This document shows positions 1 through 8,062 of a stretch of DNA of 12,354 bases, piece by piece. A model generated the notes under the pieces. The model ran no database searches, had not been told where the DNA came from, and worked only from the letters and a program-made list of their open reading frames with translations. The stretch's first letter is position 1. The number at the start of each line of letters is the position of its first letter. The DNA is from Nitriliruptoraceae bacterium. Lineage in GTDB: Bacteria > Actinomycetota > Nitriliruptoria > Nitriliruptorales > Nitriliruptoraceae. Position numbers and translations under genes: made by a program. The DNA is taken from the NCBI GenBank assembly GCA_007125475.1, contig SLDB01000198.1:1-12354 (forward strand), in the 5' to 3' direction.

Positions 1-792
1 CTCGGCCCGCCAGCCGGACATCGCCACGTACCCACGCACCGTGCGCAGCTGCGGCGAATGCCTCGGCACGGTCACCGCCTCGCCCCCGGCGTACGCCGCG
101 GCGTGCATCGGCCCGACCGGTCGGGGGAACCAGGCCAGCCGCCGAACCTCGCCCGGGAGCTCGTCGACCTCCGACCCCTGCTCGAGGGCGACCACCGGTG
201 CGCCGAGGACCGCCGCGGCGCTGGCGCGACGGCCCGTGCTCGCCCCCCGCCACCGCGGCGGGATCCCGCCGTCGGGGAAGACGTACGCCATGTGGCACTC
301 GACCGGCAGCCCCACGGCCGCGACGGCGAGCGAAGCCAGGACGTCACCGATCGCCGGCTGCACCCCGGCGCCGACCACCACCGGCGCGGGTGCTCCGGCA
401 CCGAGGGCGACGAGGTCACGGATCCGCACCTGCTCCGGGTCGACGTCGATGACCGCGGTGGCGGTGTCCACCGCGGCACGCAACGCCCCCCACCGCACGC
501 CGGCCCCGACCCGTTCCGCACCCGCCGGACCCCGCCCCGCCGCCGACCCCGTCGTGGCCGCCCCGACCGGGGCCGCGTCACCGGTGGCCACCACCAGGGC
601 GTCGAGGCCGGACATGGCATCCGGGAGCCCGTCCACGTCGGTGACGACGCGCCGGCGGACCCCCTCGCCGGCCGGTCCCCGGTCCTCGGCACCGAACGCG
701 ATCACGGTGACGTCGTACCCGTCGCCGACGAGGAGTTCGACGACACGCCGGCCGACGATCCCCCCGGCTCCGAACACCCCGATCGCGGCCAC
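1..792 (-). CDS. Saccharopine dehydrogenase-like NAD(P)-binding protein, 5' part (runs off the window)
   Basis: The reading frame is open from a GTG at 790-792 to the window edge, giving 264 residues with no stop, so the C-terminus is missing. It begins VAAIGVFGAGGIVGRRVVEL, a Rossmann nucleotide-binding turn (GAGGIVG, residues 8-14) followed by a beta strand (YDVTVIAFGAED, about 36-47). Later come short hydrophobic strands typical of this fold: ALVVATGD near residue 85 and AVIDVD near 133. After the Rossmann part, 'VVVGAGVQPAIGDVLASLAV' (about 156-175) resembles the region following the nucleotide domain in saccharopine-dehydrogenase-like reductases. A strong ribosome binding site (GAGGAGGGGG) lies just upstream and fixes the start. 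It is divergent from the small gene at 949. The fold assignment is reasonable. The substrate is not visible; the 'saccharopine dehydrogenase-like' group includes many reductases unrelated to lysine metabolism. Confidence 0.72.
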   Translation of the reverse strand, partial: MAAIGVFGAGGIVGRRVVELLVGDGYDVTVIAFGAEDRGPAGEGVRRRVVTDVDGLPDAMSGLDALVVATGDAAPVGAATTGSAAGRGPAGAERVGAGVRWGALRAAVDTATAVIDVDPEQVRIRDLVALGAGAPAPVVVGAGVQPAIGDVLASLAVAAVGLPVECHMAYVFPDGGIPPRWRGASTGRRASAAAVLGAPVVALEQGSEVDELPGEVRRLAWFPRPVGPMHAAAYAGGEAVTVPRHSPQLRTVRGYVAMSGWRAE

Positions 793-847
793 GCCCCCTC
801 CTCGACGCCTCTGCGGCACGCCACCGACGACGCCCACCGCCGGGGAG

Positions 848-867
848 CGTACGGAACCGTCGTACGG
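848..867. promoter_or_regulatory. Paired CGTACGG repeats in the divergent spacer
   Basis: The 156-bp spacer between the divergent genes starting at 792 (-) and 949 (+) contains CGTACGG twice (848-854 and 861-867), 13 bp apart. The inverted element ACGG-AA-CCGT lies between and across them. CGTACG is itself palindromic. The position, midway between two divergent starts, fits an operator or the core of overlapping promoters, but no TAGCCT-type -10 is visible here. This is a weak call from pattern and position only. Confidence 0.25.
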
Positions 868-948
868 CGGCGGGTGCGTGACTCCGCCCCGCGACGGTGC
901 GACGATGCCGGACCCCGTCCCGACCGTGACCGCCGCAAGGACGTCGCG

Positions 949-1326
949 ATGCCGCCAGCCATCGACGCCGACCCCGGTGTCCTGCTGCGCATCGCCGCCC
1001 GCGACCGGGGGTGGCCCGCGCACCTGCCCCCCGTTCCGGCGGGGAACCGGCTCACCGTCACCGTCGGCCACCCGAGGCTGCTGCCGGTGGACTCCGAGGC
1101 GACCGCCGCTGCCGGGTACGTGGTGGTCGGCGTCGCGGCCGCCCACCGACCGATCGGCGCCACCATCGACGTGCTCGTCCCCGGCGTCTTCCTCACCGGG
1201 CACCCGGAGTGGATGGAGGCGGTCCGCCCGCTGGCGGAGCGGGTCTTCGACCTCCGCATGGGACCGGTCCAGCGCGTGCTGGCCGCCGAGCTCGCCGTCC
1301 ACCGCCGCTCGCTGGGTTCGGGCTGA
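949..1326 (+). CDS. Small protein of unknown function (125 aa)
   Basis: I do not recognise this family. The chosen ATG at 949 has an AAGGA ribosome binding site 7 nt upstream; the same frame is open much further upstream, but that part is antisense to the gene at 1-792 and is not credible as protein. The product begins MPPAIDADPGVLLRIAARDR and has an alternating hydrophobic pattern with short strands (LTVTVGHPRLLPV near 35-47, GYVVVGVAAA near 56-65, ATIDVLVPGVFLTG near 71-84). It ends in a helix-rich, charged tail (WMEAVRPLAERVFDLRMGPVQRVL). There is no signal peptide, membrane segment, Cys/His metal motif or HTH that I can see, so a small cytoplasmic globular protein is likely. Its TGA overlaps a -35-like CTGACA of the next promoter, so it probably ends its own transcription unit. 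Coding status is supported by the RBS and codon bias. Confidence 0.6.
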   Translation: MPPAIDADPGVLLRIAARDRGWPAHLPPVPAGNRLTVTVGHPRLLPVDSEATAAAGYVVVGVAAAHRPIGATIDVLVPGVFLTGHPEWMEAVRPLAERVFDLRMGPVQRVLAAELAVHRRSLGSG

Positions 1327-1350
1327 CACGCGACCGCCGGTGGCTAGCCT
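1323..1350 (+). promoter_or_regulatory. Promoter of the yqeY gene (CTGACA-16-TAGCCT)
   Basis: CTGACA at 1323-1328 differs from TTGACA at one base and is followed after 16 nt by TAGCCT at 1345-1350, an actinobacterial-type -10. The -35 overlaps the TGA stop of the preceding gene. Exactly 7 nt after the hexamer is an in-frame GTG (1358), so the transcript may start at or next to that codon. Confidence 0.6.
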
Positions 1351-1396
1351 CTCCATCGTGACCTTCACCTCGGCACGGCGACCCCCGGAGGACGGC

Positions 1397-1855
1397 GTGA
1401 GCCTGCAGACCCAGATCCAGGACGACCTCAAGACGGCGATGAAGGCCCGCGACACCGCACGGGTCTCGGCGCTGCGGATGCTCCTGGCCGCGGTGAAGAA
1501 CCGTGCGGTCGCCGACGGCGCCGGGCCACAGGGCGACCTCGACGACGCGGTCGTCGAGGCGGTGGTCGCCTCCGAGGTGAAGCGCCGACGGGAGGCGGCG
1601 AAGGCGTTCCGTGACGCCGGCCGGGTCGAGTCGGCCGACGCCGAGGAGGCCGAGGCTGCCGTGTACGCGGCCTACCTCCCCGCACAGCTCACCGACGACG
1701 AGCTCGCCGAGGTCGTCGACGCCGCGATCGCCGAGTCCGGCGCCCAGGGCCCGGCCGACATGGGGTCGGCGATGAAGGCGGCGATGGCGGCGGTCGCCGG
1801 GCGCGCCGACGGTTCCCGCGTCTCGGCGATCGTGAAGGAACGCCTGGGGCGGTGA
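1397..1855 (+). CDS. yqeY: YqeY / GatB-YqeY domain protein
   Basis: A 152-residue protein starting MSLQTQIQDDLKTAMKARD, the characteristic opening of YqeY proteins, which are usually close to 150 residues. Recognisable blocks are ALRMLLAAVKNRAV (near 24-37), an acidic-basic helix EVKRRREAAKAFRDAGR (near 56-72), 'AEEAEAAVYAAYLPAQLTDDEL' in the middle and a C-terminal 'DMGSAMKAAMAAVAGRADGS..' segment. The fold resembles the tail domain of the GatB amidotransferase subunit, but these stand-alone proteins have no GatAB core and their biochemical role is poorly defined; a tRNA or translation link is inferred from the domain only. GTG 1397 has a GGAGG site and gives the family length. GTG 1358 is in frame, would add 13 residues, and sits where a leaderless message would start. 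A GC hairpin follows the stop. Confidence 0.88.
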   Translation: MSLQTQIQDDLKTAMKARDTARVSALRMLLAAVKNRAVADGAGPQGDLDDAVVEAVVASEVKRRREAAKAFRDAGRVESADAEEAEAAVYAAYLPAQLTDDELAEVVDAAIAESGAQGPADMGSAMKAAMAAVAGRADGSRVSAIVKERLGR

Positions 1856-1875
1856 GCCCCGCGCCGTCGCTTCGG

Positions 1876-1897
1876 GCCGACCGCGGTCGCGGTCGGC
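1876..1897. repeat. Perfect inverted repeat, 10-bp arms: terminator or operator
   Basis: GCCGACCGCG (1876-1885) and CGCGGTCGGC (1888-1897) are perfect reverse complements separated by GT. It lies 20 nt after the yqeY stop, which would suit a transcription terminator, but there is no T-tract. It also covers the expected -35 region of the liuB promoter, whose -10 hexamer starts 8 nt later, so it is equally plausible as the palindromic binding site of a regulator. The sequence cannot separate these roles. Confidence 0.55.
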
Positions 1898-1911
1898 GCG
1901 TGGTCTAGCCT
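1884..1911 (+). promoter_or_regulatory. Leaderless-type promoter of liuB
   Basis: TAGCCT at 1906-1911 lies 7 nt before the ATG of liuB, the spacing expected between a -10 box and a transcription start, so the liuB mRNA probably begins at its start codon. No Shine-Dalgarno sequence is present before the ATG, in agreement. There is no TTGACA-like -35; the hexamer at the -35 position (CGGTCG, 16-nt spacer) lies inside the inverted repeat, suggesting a factor-dependent promoter. Confidence 0.6.
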
Positions 1912-1918
1912 CACGGCC

Positions 1919-3526
1919 ATGAAGAGACTGCACAGCGCCGTCGACCCGGCCTCGGAGCGCTTCGCGGCGAACCGGGCACACCATCTCGGCCTCCTCGAGG
2001 AACTGCGGGGACGCTTGCGGCGGGCGGCCGCCGGCGGCTCACCGACGTCCCGGGAACGCCACGTCGAGCGGGGCAAGCTGCTGCCGCGGGACCGCGTCGA
2101 GGGGCTGCTGGACCCGTCCACGCCGTTCCTCGAGCTCTCGCCGTTGGCCGCGGAGGGGATGTACGACGACGAGGCCCCGGGCGCCGGGATCATCACCGGC
2201 GTCGGCCGGGTCGCCGGCACCGAGGTCGTCGTGATCGCGAACGACGCCACCGTCAAGGGCGGCACGTACTACCCGGTCACGGTGAAGAAGCACCTGCGTG
2301 CCCAGGAGGTCGCCCGCGACAACCGGTTGCCGTGCGTGTACCTGGTCGACTCCGGTGGGGCGTACCTCCCGCTGCAGGACGAGGTGTTCCCCGACCGGGA
2401 GCACTTCGGTCGGATCTTCCGGAACCAGGCCCAGCTGTCGGGGATGGGGTGTCCCCAGATCGCGGTGGTGATGGGCTCGTGTACCGCCGGAGGCGCCTAC
2501 GTCCCGGCGATGAGCGACGAGTCGATCATCGTCCGCGACCAGGGCACGATCTTCCTCGGCGGCCCTCCGCTGGTGAAGGCCGCCACCGGCGAGGTCGTCT
2601 CGGCCGAGGAGCTCGGCGGCGGTCAGCTGCACGCGCGCACGTCGGGGGTCGTCGACCACCTCGCCGCCGACGACCGTCACGCCCTCGCCCTGGCCCGTGA
2701 CGCGGTGGCGAACCTCAACCGCCGCAAGCGGGTCGATCTGGACGTCACCGAGCCCGAGCCACCGGCGTACGACCCGCGTGAGCTGTACGGGATCCTCCCC
2801 ACCGACCTGCGCCAACCACTGGACGCCCGCGAGGTGATCGCCCGCGTCGTCGACGCCTCGCAGATCCACGAGTTCAAGCCGTTGTACGGCGAGACCCTCG
2901 TCACCGGCTTCGCGCGGATCCACGGCTACCCGGTCGGGATCGTCGCGAACGACGGGATCCTGTTCCGGGAATCGGCGCTGAAGGGGGCGCACTTCATCGA
3001 GTTGTGCAACCAGCGCGGCATCCCGCTGGTGTTCCTGCAGAACATCTCCGGTTTCATGGTCGGCCGGGAGTACGAGGCCGGCGGGATCGCCAAGGACGGG
3101 GCGAAGCTGGTCACCGCGGTGGCGTGCTCGACGGTCCCCAAGCTCACGGTGGTGATCGGCGGCTCCTTCGGCGCGGGGAACTACGCGATGTGCGGCCGGG
3201 CCTACGACCCGCGGTTCCTGTGGATGTGGCCGAACGCCCGGATCTCGGTGATGGGCGGTGAACAGGCGGCCACCGTGCTGGCGACGGTGCGCCGTGACGG
3301 GCTCGAGGCGCGTGGCGAGGAGTGGTCGGCCGAGGACGAGGAGGCGTTCATGTCGCCGATTCGGGCCCAGTACGAGGAGCAGGGCCACCCCTACCACGCC
3401 ACCGCACGGTTGTGGGACGACGGCATCATCGACCCGGCCGAGACCCGCGACGTCCTCGGGCTGGGTCTGTCGGCGGCGCTCAACGCCCCGATCACCCGCC
3501 CCGAGTGGGGGGTGTTCAGGATGTGA
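1919..3526 (+). CDS. liuB: Methylcrotonyl-CoA carboxylase, carboxyltransferase (beta) subunit
   Basis: A 535-residue protein, the usual length for MCC beta. It transfers the carboxyl group from carboxybiotin to 3-methylcrotonyl-CoA, making 3-methylglutaconyl-CoA in leucine breakdown. The N-terminal crotonase-like half carries 'GSCTAGGAYVPAMSDESIIV' (186-205), with the Gly pair for the oxyanion hole at 191-192, and FLGGPPLVKAATGE (212-225). The C-terminal half carries FLQNISGFMVGREYEAGGIA (372-391) and GGSFGAGNYAMCGRAYDPRF (414-433). The SGFMVGREYE block is characteristic of MCC rather than propionyl-CoA carboxylase, and the protein ends GVFRM like other MCC betas. It has no RBS but has a leaderless-type promoter, so ATG 1919 is favoured. 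LiuD, encoded downstream, should be its biotin-bearing partner. Geranyl-CoA or another acyl-CoA carboxylase is a less likely alternative; the neighbours argue for MCC. Confidence 0.93.
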   Translation: MKRLHSAVDPASERFAANRAHHLGLLEELRGRLRRAAAGGSPTSRERHVERGKLLPRDRVEGLLDPSTPFLELSPLAAEGMYDDEAPGAGIITGVGRVAGTEVVVIANDATVKGGTYYPVTVKKHLRAQEVARDNRLPCVYLVDSGGAYLPLQDEVFPDREHFGRIFRNQAQLSGMGCPQIAVVMGSCTAGGAYVPAMSDESIIVRDQGTIFLGGPPLVKAATGEVVSAEELGGGQLHARTSGVVDHLAADDRHALALARDAVANLNRRKRVDLDVTEPEPPAYDPRELYGILPTDLRQPLDAREVIARVVDASQIHEFKPLYGETLVTGFARIHGYPVGIVANDGILFRESALKGAHFIELCNQRGIPLVFLQNISGFMVGREYEAGGIAKDGAKLVTAVACSTVPKLTVVIGGSFGAGNYAMCGRAYDPRFLWMWPNARISVMGGEQAATVLATVRRDGLEARGEEWSAEDEEAFMSPIRAQYEEQGHPYHATARLWDDGIIDPAETRDVLGLGLSAALNAPITRPEWGVFRM

Positions 3527-3534
3527 GCCGTACC

Positions 3535-3570
3535 GGCACCGGCAACGGCGCCGGCAACGGCCTCCGCAAC
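3535..3570 (+). repeat. Three 12-bp tandem repeats between liuB and liuC
   Basis: The 57-nt liuB-liuC gap is mostly three diverging 12-bp units, GGCACCGGCAAC, GGCGCCGGCAAC and GGCCTCCGCAAC. In the frame shared by both genes they read as an Ala/Pro/Thr-rich string without a stop. No promoter motif is seen, so liuC is probably co-transcribed with liuB. Confidence 0.7.
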
Positions 3571-3583
3571 GACCGATGGAGAC

Positions 3584-4357
3584 ATGGTGAACGACGTCGT
3601 CCGCGAAGTCCGCGATGACCGGGGGGTGGTCACCCTCACGCTGCACCGCCCCGAGGTCCGCAACGCCTTCGACCCCCGGATGATGGGCGCGGTGGCCGAG
3701 GCCGCGGCCCGCCTCGCCGGCGACGAGGGCGTACGCGCCGTGGTCCTCACCGGGAGCGGCCAGGCGTTCTCCGCCGGCGCCGACCTGACCTGGATGGCCG
3801 ACGCCGCCGACTACACCGTCGACGAGAACGTCGCCGACGCCCGCGGGTTCGAGGCGATGCTCCGTGCCGTCGCCGAGCTCCCGATGCCGGTGTTGGCGCG
3901 GGTGAACGGCCACGCGATCGCCGGGGCGTCCGGGTTGCTGGCCTGTGTCGACGTCGCCGTCGCCGTCCGGGGGGCGAAGTTCGGGTTCACCGAGGTGCAG
4001 CTCGGCCTGGTCCCGGCGATGGTCTCCGCGTACGTCCAGCCACGCATCGGGGTGCACCATGCCCGCCGCTACCTGCTCACCGGTGAGCTCTTCGACGCCG
4101 ACCGCGCGGTGGAGATCGGCTTGATCCAACAGGCCTGCGAGCCCGACGAGCTCGACGAGGTCTTCGAACGCCTGCTGGGAACGGTCCTGGCCGGTGGCCC
4201 GGCGGCGCAGCGCGAGGTCAAGCGGCTCATCGCCGCCCTCGAACACGCGCCCGCACCCGCCGACACCGAGGAGCTTCGCGTGCACTCGATCGCCCGTGCC
4301 CGGGTCGGTGACGAGGCCCAGCACCGCCTGGAGCGGTTCCTGCACCGTCCTCGGTGA
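3584..4357 (+). CDS. liuC: Methylglutaconyl-CoA hydratase (crotonase family)
   Basis: A 257-residue enoyl-CoA hydratase/isomerase family protein. Expected reaction: hydration of 3-methylglutaconyl-CoA to 3-hydroxy-3-methylglutaryl-CoA. The oxyanion-hole segment is SGQAFSAGADLTWMAD (58-73), and the second part is RVNGHAIAGASGLLACVDVA (106-125). The block FTEVQLGLVPAMVSAYVQPR (135-154), with the presumed catalytic Glu137, matches LiuC/AUH-type hydratases rather than the short-chain enoyl-CoA hydratases of fatty-acid oxidation, which usually show a second catalytic Glu and a GGCEL-type motif. Its place between the two MCC subunits supports the specific function. A GGAG lies only 2 nt from ATG 3584 but 5 nt from the adjacent GTG 3587, so the start could be one codon later. 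It is in the same frame as liuB, 57 nt downstream. Confidence 0.9.
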   Translation: MVNDVVREVRDDRGVVTLTLHRPEVRNAFDPRMMGAVAEAAARLAGDEGVRAVVLTGSGQAFSAGADLTWMADAADYTVDENVADARGFEAMLRAVAELPMPVLARVNGHAIAGASGLLACVDVAVAVRGAKFGFTEVQLGLVPAMVSAYVQPRIGVHHARRYLLTGELFDADRAVEIGLIQQACEPDELDEVFERLLGTVLAGGPAAQREVKRLIAALEHAPAPADTEELRVHSIARARVGDEAQHRLERFLHRPR

Positions 4358-4404
4358 ACCGGCACCGCCCCCCTCGCCGCCGGCACCGGCCACGCGGGTG
4401 TCTC

Positions 4405-4426
4405 GACCTGTACTTCAGGTTCAGGT
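4405..4426. promoter_or_regulatory. ACCTG/CAGGT inverted repeat upstream of liuD promoter
   Basis: ACCTG (4406-4410) and CAGGT (4416-4420) form an inverted repeat with a 5-nt centre; a further CAGGT follows at 4422-4426, making TTCAGG a direct tandem pair (4414-4425). The element is locally less GC-rich than its surroundings and sits about 30 nt upstream of the -10 box of liuD. It looks like a binding site for a regulator; which one is unknown. Confidence 0.4.
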
Positions 4427-4434
4427 GGCACACC

Positions 4435-4462
4435 CGGTCCGTGTGCCGGCGATTGCTAGCGT
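4435..4462 (+). promoter_or_regulatory. Promoter of liuD-liuE (TAGCGT)
   Basis: TAGCGT at 4457-4462 is preceded, with a 16-nt spacer, by CGGTCC (4435-4440). The liuB promoter has CGGTCG at exactly the same distance. The expected transcription start near 4469 leaves a leader of about 25 nt carrying a GGAGGA ribosome binding site before GTG 4494. With the 136-bp liuC-liuD gap this suggests that liuDE is a separate transcription unit. Confidence 0.5.
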
Positions 4463-4493
4463 GTCGGCCGTCCCCGAACCAGTGGAGGACACC

Positions 4494-6443
<1,950 letters not shown>

Positions 6444-6453
6444 GGAGGCGGTC

Positions 6454-7371
6454 GTGACACTCCCCGACGAGGTGACGATCGTCGAGGTGGGCCCACGGGA
6501 CGGCCTGCAGAACGAACCCGGCGTCGTCGCCACCGACGTGAAGGTCGAGTTCGTCGACCGGCTGGCGCGGACCGGTGTCAAGGTGGTCGAGACCACGTCG
6601 TTCGTCCACCCCAAGTGGGTGCCGCAACTCGCCGACGGCGCCGAGGTCTACGCCACGATCACCCCCGTCGAGGGCGTTCGCTACCCGGTCCTCGTCCCGA
6701 ACGAACGTGGGTTGAACGACGCGCTGCAGGCCGGGGTGCGCGACGTCGCGGTGTTCGCGGCCGCCTCGGAGGCGTTCAGTGCGAAGAACCTCAACCGCAG
6801 CATCGACGAGAGCCTGGAGATGTTCGCCCCGGTGATCCGCCGCGCCGCGGCCGACGGTCTGGGGGTGCGCGGGTACGTCTCGATGGCGTGGGGCTGCCCC
6901 TACCAGGGCCACGTCCCGGTCGAGGACGTGGTCCGCGTCAGCGCCGAGCTCGCCGAGCTCGGCTGCGACGAGATCTGCCTCGGTGACACGATCGGTGTCG
7001 GAGCGGTCGGCGAGGTCCACCGGGTCGTCTCCCGCGTCGCCGCGGAGATCGGCCACGACCGCCTCGCGGTGCACATGCACGACACCTACGGACAGGGTCT
7101 GGCGAACACGCTGGCGGCGTTCGAGGCCGGCGTCACCGTCGCCGACACCTCCGCCGGCGGCCTCGGGGGGTGCCCGTACGCCAAGGGCGCGAAGGGGAAC
7201 CTCGCCACCGAGGACCTGGTGTACGCCCTCGACCGCTCCGGGGTGCGGACCGGGATCGACCTCGAAGCCGTCCTCGAGACCACCGCCTGGATGGCCGGCG
7301 AGCTGGGACGGCCCCCGGCATCCCGGGTCGCCGAGGCGATCCTGGCCTCGCGTGCCGGCGACGGGGCGTGA
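6454..7371 (+). CDS. liuE: Hydroxymethylglutaryl-CoA lyase
   Basis: A 305-residue TIM-barrel lyase of the HMGL/DRE family, cleaving HMG-CoA to acetyl-CoA and acetoacetate, the last step of leucine catabolism. The N-terminal motif EVGPRDGLQNE (11-21) holds the catalytic Arg15 and metal-ligand Asp16. HMHD holds His207 and His209, and GLGGCPYAKGAKGNLATEDL (236-255) holds active-site Cys240 and Asn249. The spacings between Asp16, His207, His209, Cys240 and Asn249 equal those of human HMGCL with a constant offset of 26, so the active site is complete. GTG 6454 is preceded by GAGGAGG overlapping the liuD stop, indicating translational coupling in a liuDE unit. A homocitrate-synthase-like or hydroxyaspartate-type aldolase is excluded by the Cys loop and the neighbours. 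Confidence 0.95.
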   Translation: MTLPDEVTIVEVGPRDGLQNEPGVVATDVKVEFVDRLARTGVKVVETTSFVHPKWVPQLADGAEVYATITPVEGVRYPVLVPNERGLNDALQAGVRDVAVFAAASEAFSAKNLNRSIDESLEMFAPVIRRAAADGLGVRGYVSMAWGCPYQGHVPVEDVVRVSAELAELGCDEICLGDTIGVGAVGEVHRVVSRVAAEIGHDRLAVHMHDTYGQGLANTLAAFEAGVTVADTSAGGLGGCPYAKGAKGNLATEDLVYALDRSGVRTGIDLEAVLETTAWMAGELGRPPASRVAEAILASRAGDGA

Positions 7372-7395
7372 CCGGGCGCGAGCGCACGGCACGCC
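7365..7395 (+). terminator. Possible hairpin at the end of liuE
   Basis: GGCGTG (7365-7370, overlapping the stop codon) can pair with CACGCC (7390-7395). Inside the loop GCGC-GA-GCGC (7376-7385) is a second small hairpin. The position between convergent genes fits termination, but there is no T-tract and short GC stems occur easily in DNA of this composition. Confidence 0.25.
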
Positions 7396-7403
7396 GGTAG
7401 GGC

Positions 7404-7979
7404 TCAGGCCCCGGCCCGGCCTGCCTCCAGGAGGCCGTCGAGGGAGCTCGCGGTGAGCTCGCCGATGACGCGACCGGCGAGCTCGCCGTCGGCGTCGAAG
7501 ACGACGGTGGTGGGCATCCCGCGGCTGCCGACGTGGAACGCCACATCACCCTCGAGGTCGTGGATCGTGGCGAACGTCACCGCGAACTCGTCGACGAACG
7601 CCTCACCGTCCTCGAGGCGGTCGATGTGGTCGATCCCGAGGAAGGTGACGTCGGCGTTGGCCTCGGCGGCCTCGACGAGCATCGGCATCTCCGCACGGCA
7701 CGGGGTGCACCAGCTCGCGAAGATGTTCACCAACGTGGGATTGCCGGCCTCGGACTCGCGGGCGATGAACGCGGCGGCCTCGGGCCAGCCGCCGGAGGCC
7801 AGCCGCGCGTCGGGGGGCGGGACCTCATCGGGCGGATCCGCGTCGTGGACGTTCACCGACCCGCGTTCGGCCGGTGCCTCGTCGTCGGGGAGGTCGGCGA
7901 CGTCGATCACCTCCGGTTCGGCGCCACAGGCCATCGCGAGGACCGCCAACGCCACCGCGGCAACACCGACCCGACGCAC
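7404..7979 (-). CDS. TlpA/ResA-like thioredoxin, probable lipoprotein
   Basis: A 191-residue extracytoplasmic thiol-disulfide oxidoreductase. The N-terminus MRRVGVAAVALAVLAMAC is a short signal peptide with two arginines, a hydrophobic core and a Cys at 18. LAMAC is a weak lipobox because the -3 position is Ala rather than Leu, so either a lipid anchor or plain secretion is possible. Residues 20-60 form an acidic, Pro-rich linker. The thioredoxin fold follows: PTLVNIFASWCTPCRAEMPM (81-100) with the redox pair Cys91-Cys94 in a WCTPC motif typical of TlpA/ResA proteins, then FLGIDHID (113-120) and the cis-proline loop SRGMPTTVVF (Pro156). Expected role: reduction of exported disulfides, for example in cytochrome c maturation, although no ccs gene is in the window. 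GTG 7979 has an AAGGAAG site; a start at 8021 would hide the signal peptide. Convergent with liuE. Confidence 0.85.
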   Translation of the reverse strand: MRRVGVAAVALAVLAMACGAEPEVIDVADLPDDEAPAERGSVNVHDADPPDEVPPPDARLASGGWPEAAAFIARESEAGNPTLVNIFASWCTPCRAEMPMLVEAAEANADVTFLGIDHIDRLEDGEAFVDEFAVTFATIHDLEGDVAFHVGSRGMPTTVVFDADGELAGRVIGELTASSLDGLLEAGRAGA

Positions 7980-8030
7980 CCGGCTTCCTTCCGACGGTGC
8001 TGGGCACCAGGCACCCACCACCGCGACGGT

Positions 8031-8045
8031 ACCGGCATCGCCGGG
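8031..8045 (-). terminator. Hairpin after the hisC stop
   Basis: On the minus strand, shortly after the hisC stop, CCGGC (8032-8036) pairs with GCCGG (8040-8044) around a 3-nt loop. A second hairpin, GGTGC-TGG-GCACC (7996-8008), lies nearer the next gene. Neither has a T-tract. Termination or mRNA-end stabilisation is possible, and the spacer of 83 bp also has to hold the promoter of the thioredoxin gene. Confidence 0.3.
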
Positions 8046-8062
8046 GTGACCCGGTGGCTGCG

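Noticed and set aside
41..1396. Long plus-strand open frames covering 41-1396 ahead of yqeY and the small gene at 949
   Set aside because: They are antisense to the dehydrogenase-like gene, rich in Arg/Pro/Ala and have no RBS. High GC makes such shadow frames long. Only the 3' ends (from 949 and 1397) are real genes.
3535..3570. CRISPR-like or mobile-element repeats
   Set aside because: Units are only 12 bp, contiguous with no spacers, and only three copies; nothing resembles cas, transposase or terminal inverted repeats in the window.
2039..4393. 784-codon minus-strand open frame opposite liuB and liuC
   Set aside because: The composition (Gly, Arg, Asp, His, Val) is that of an antisense shadow, the sense strand carries two clear enzymes with intact motifs, and there is no RBS or promoter.
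7980..8062. Riboswitch or attenuator between hisC and the thioredoxin gene
   Set aside because: Only two short hairpins are visible, with no conserved aptamer pattern or leader peptide with a run of His codons.
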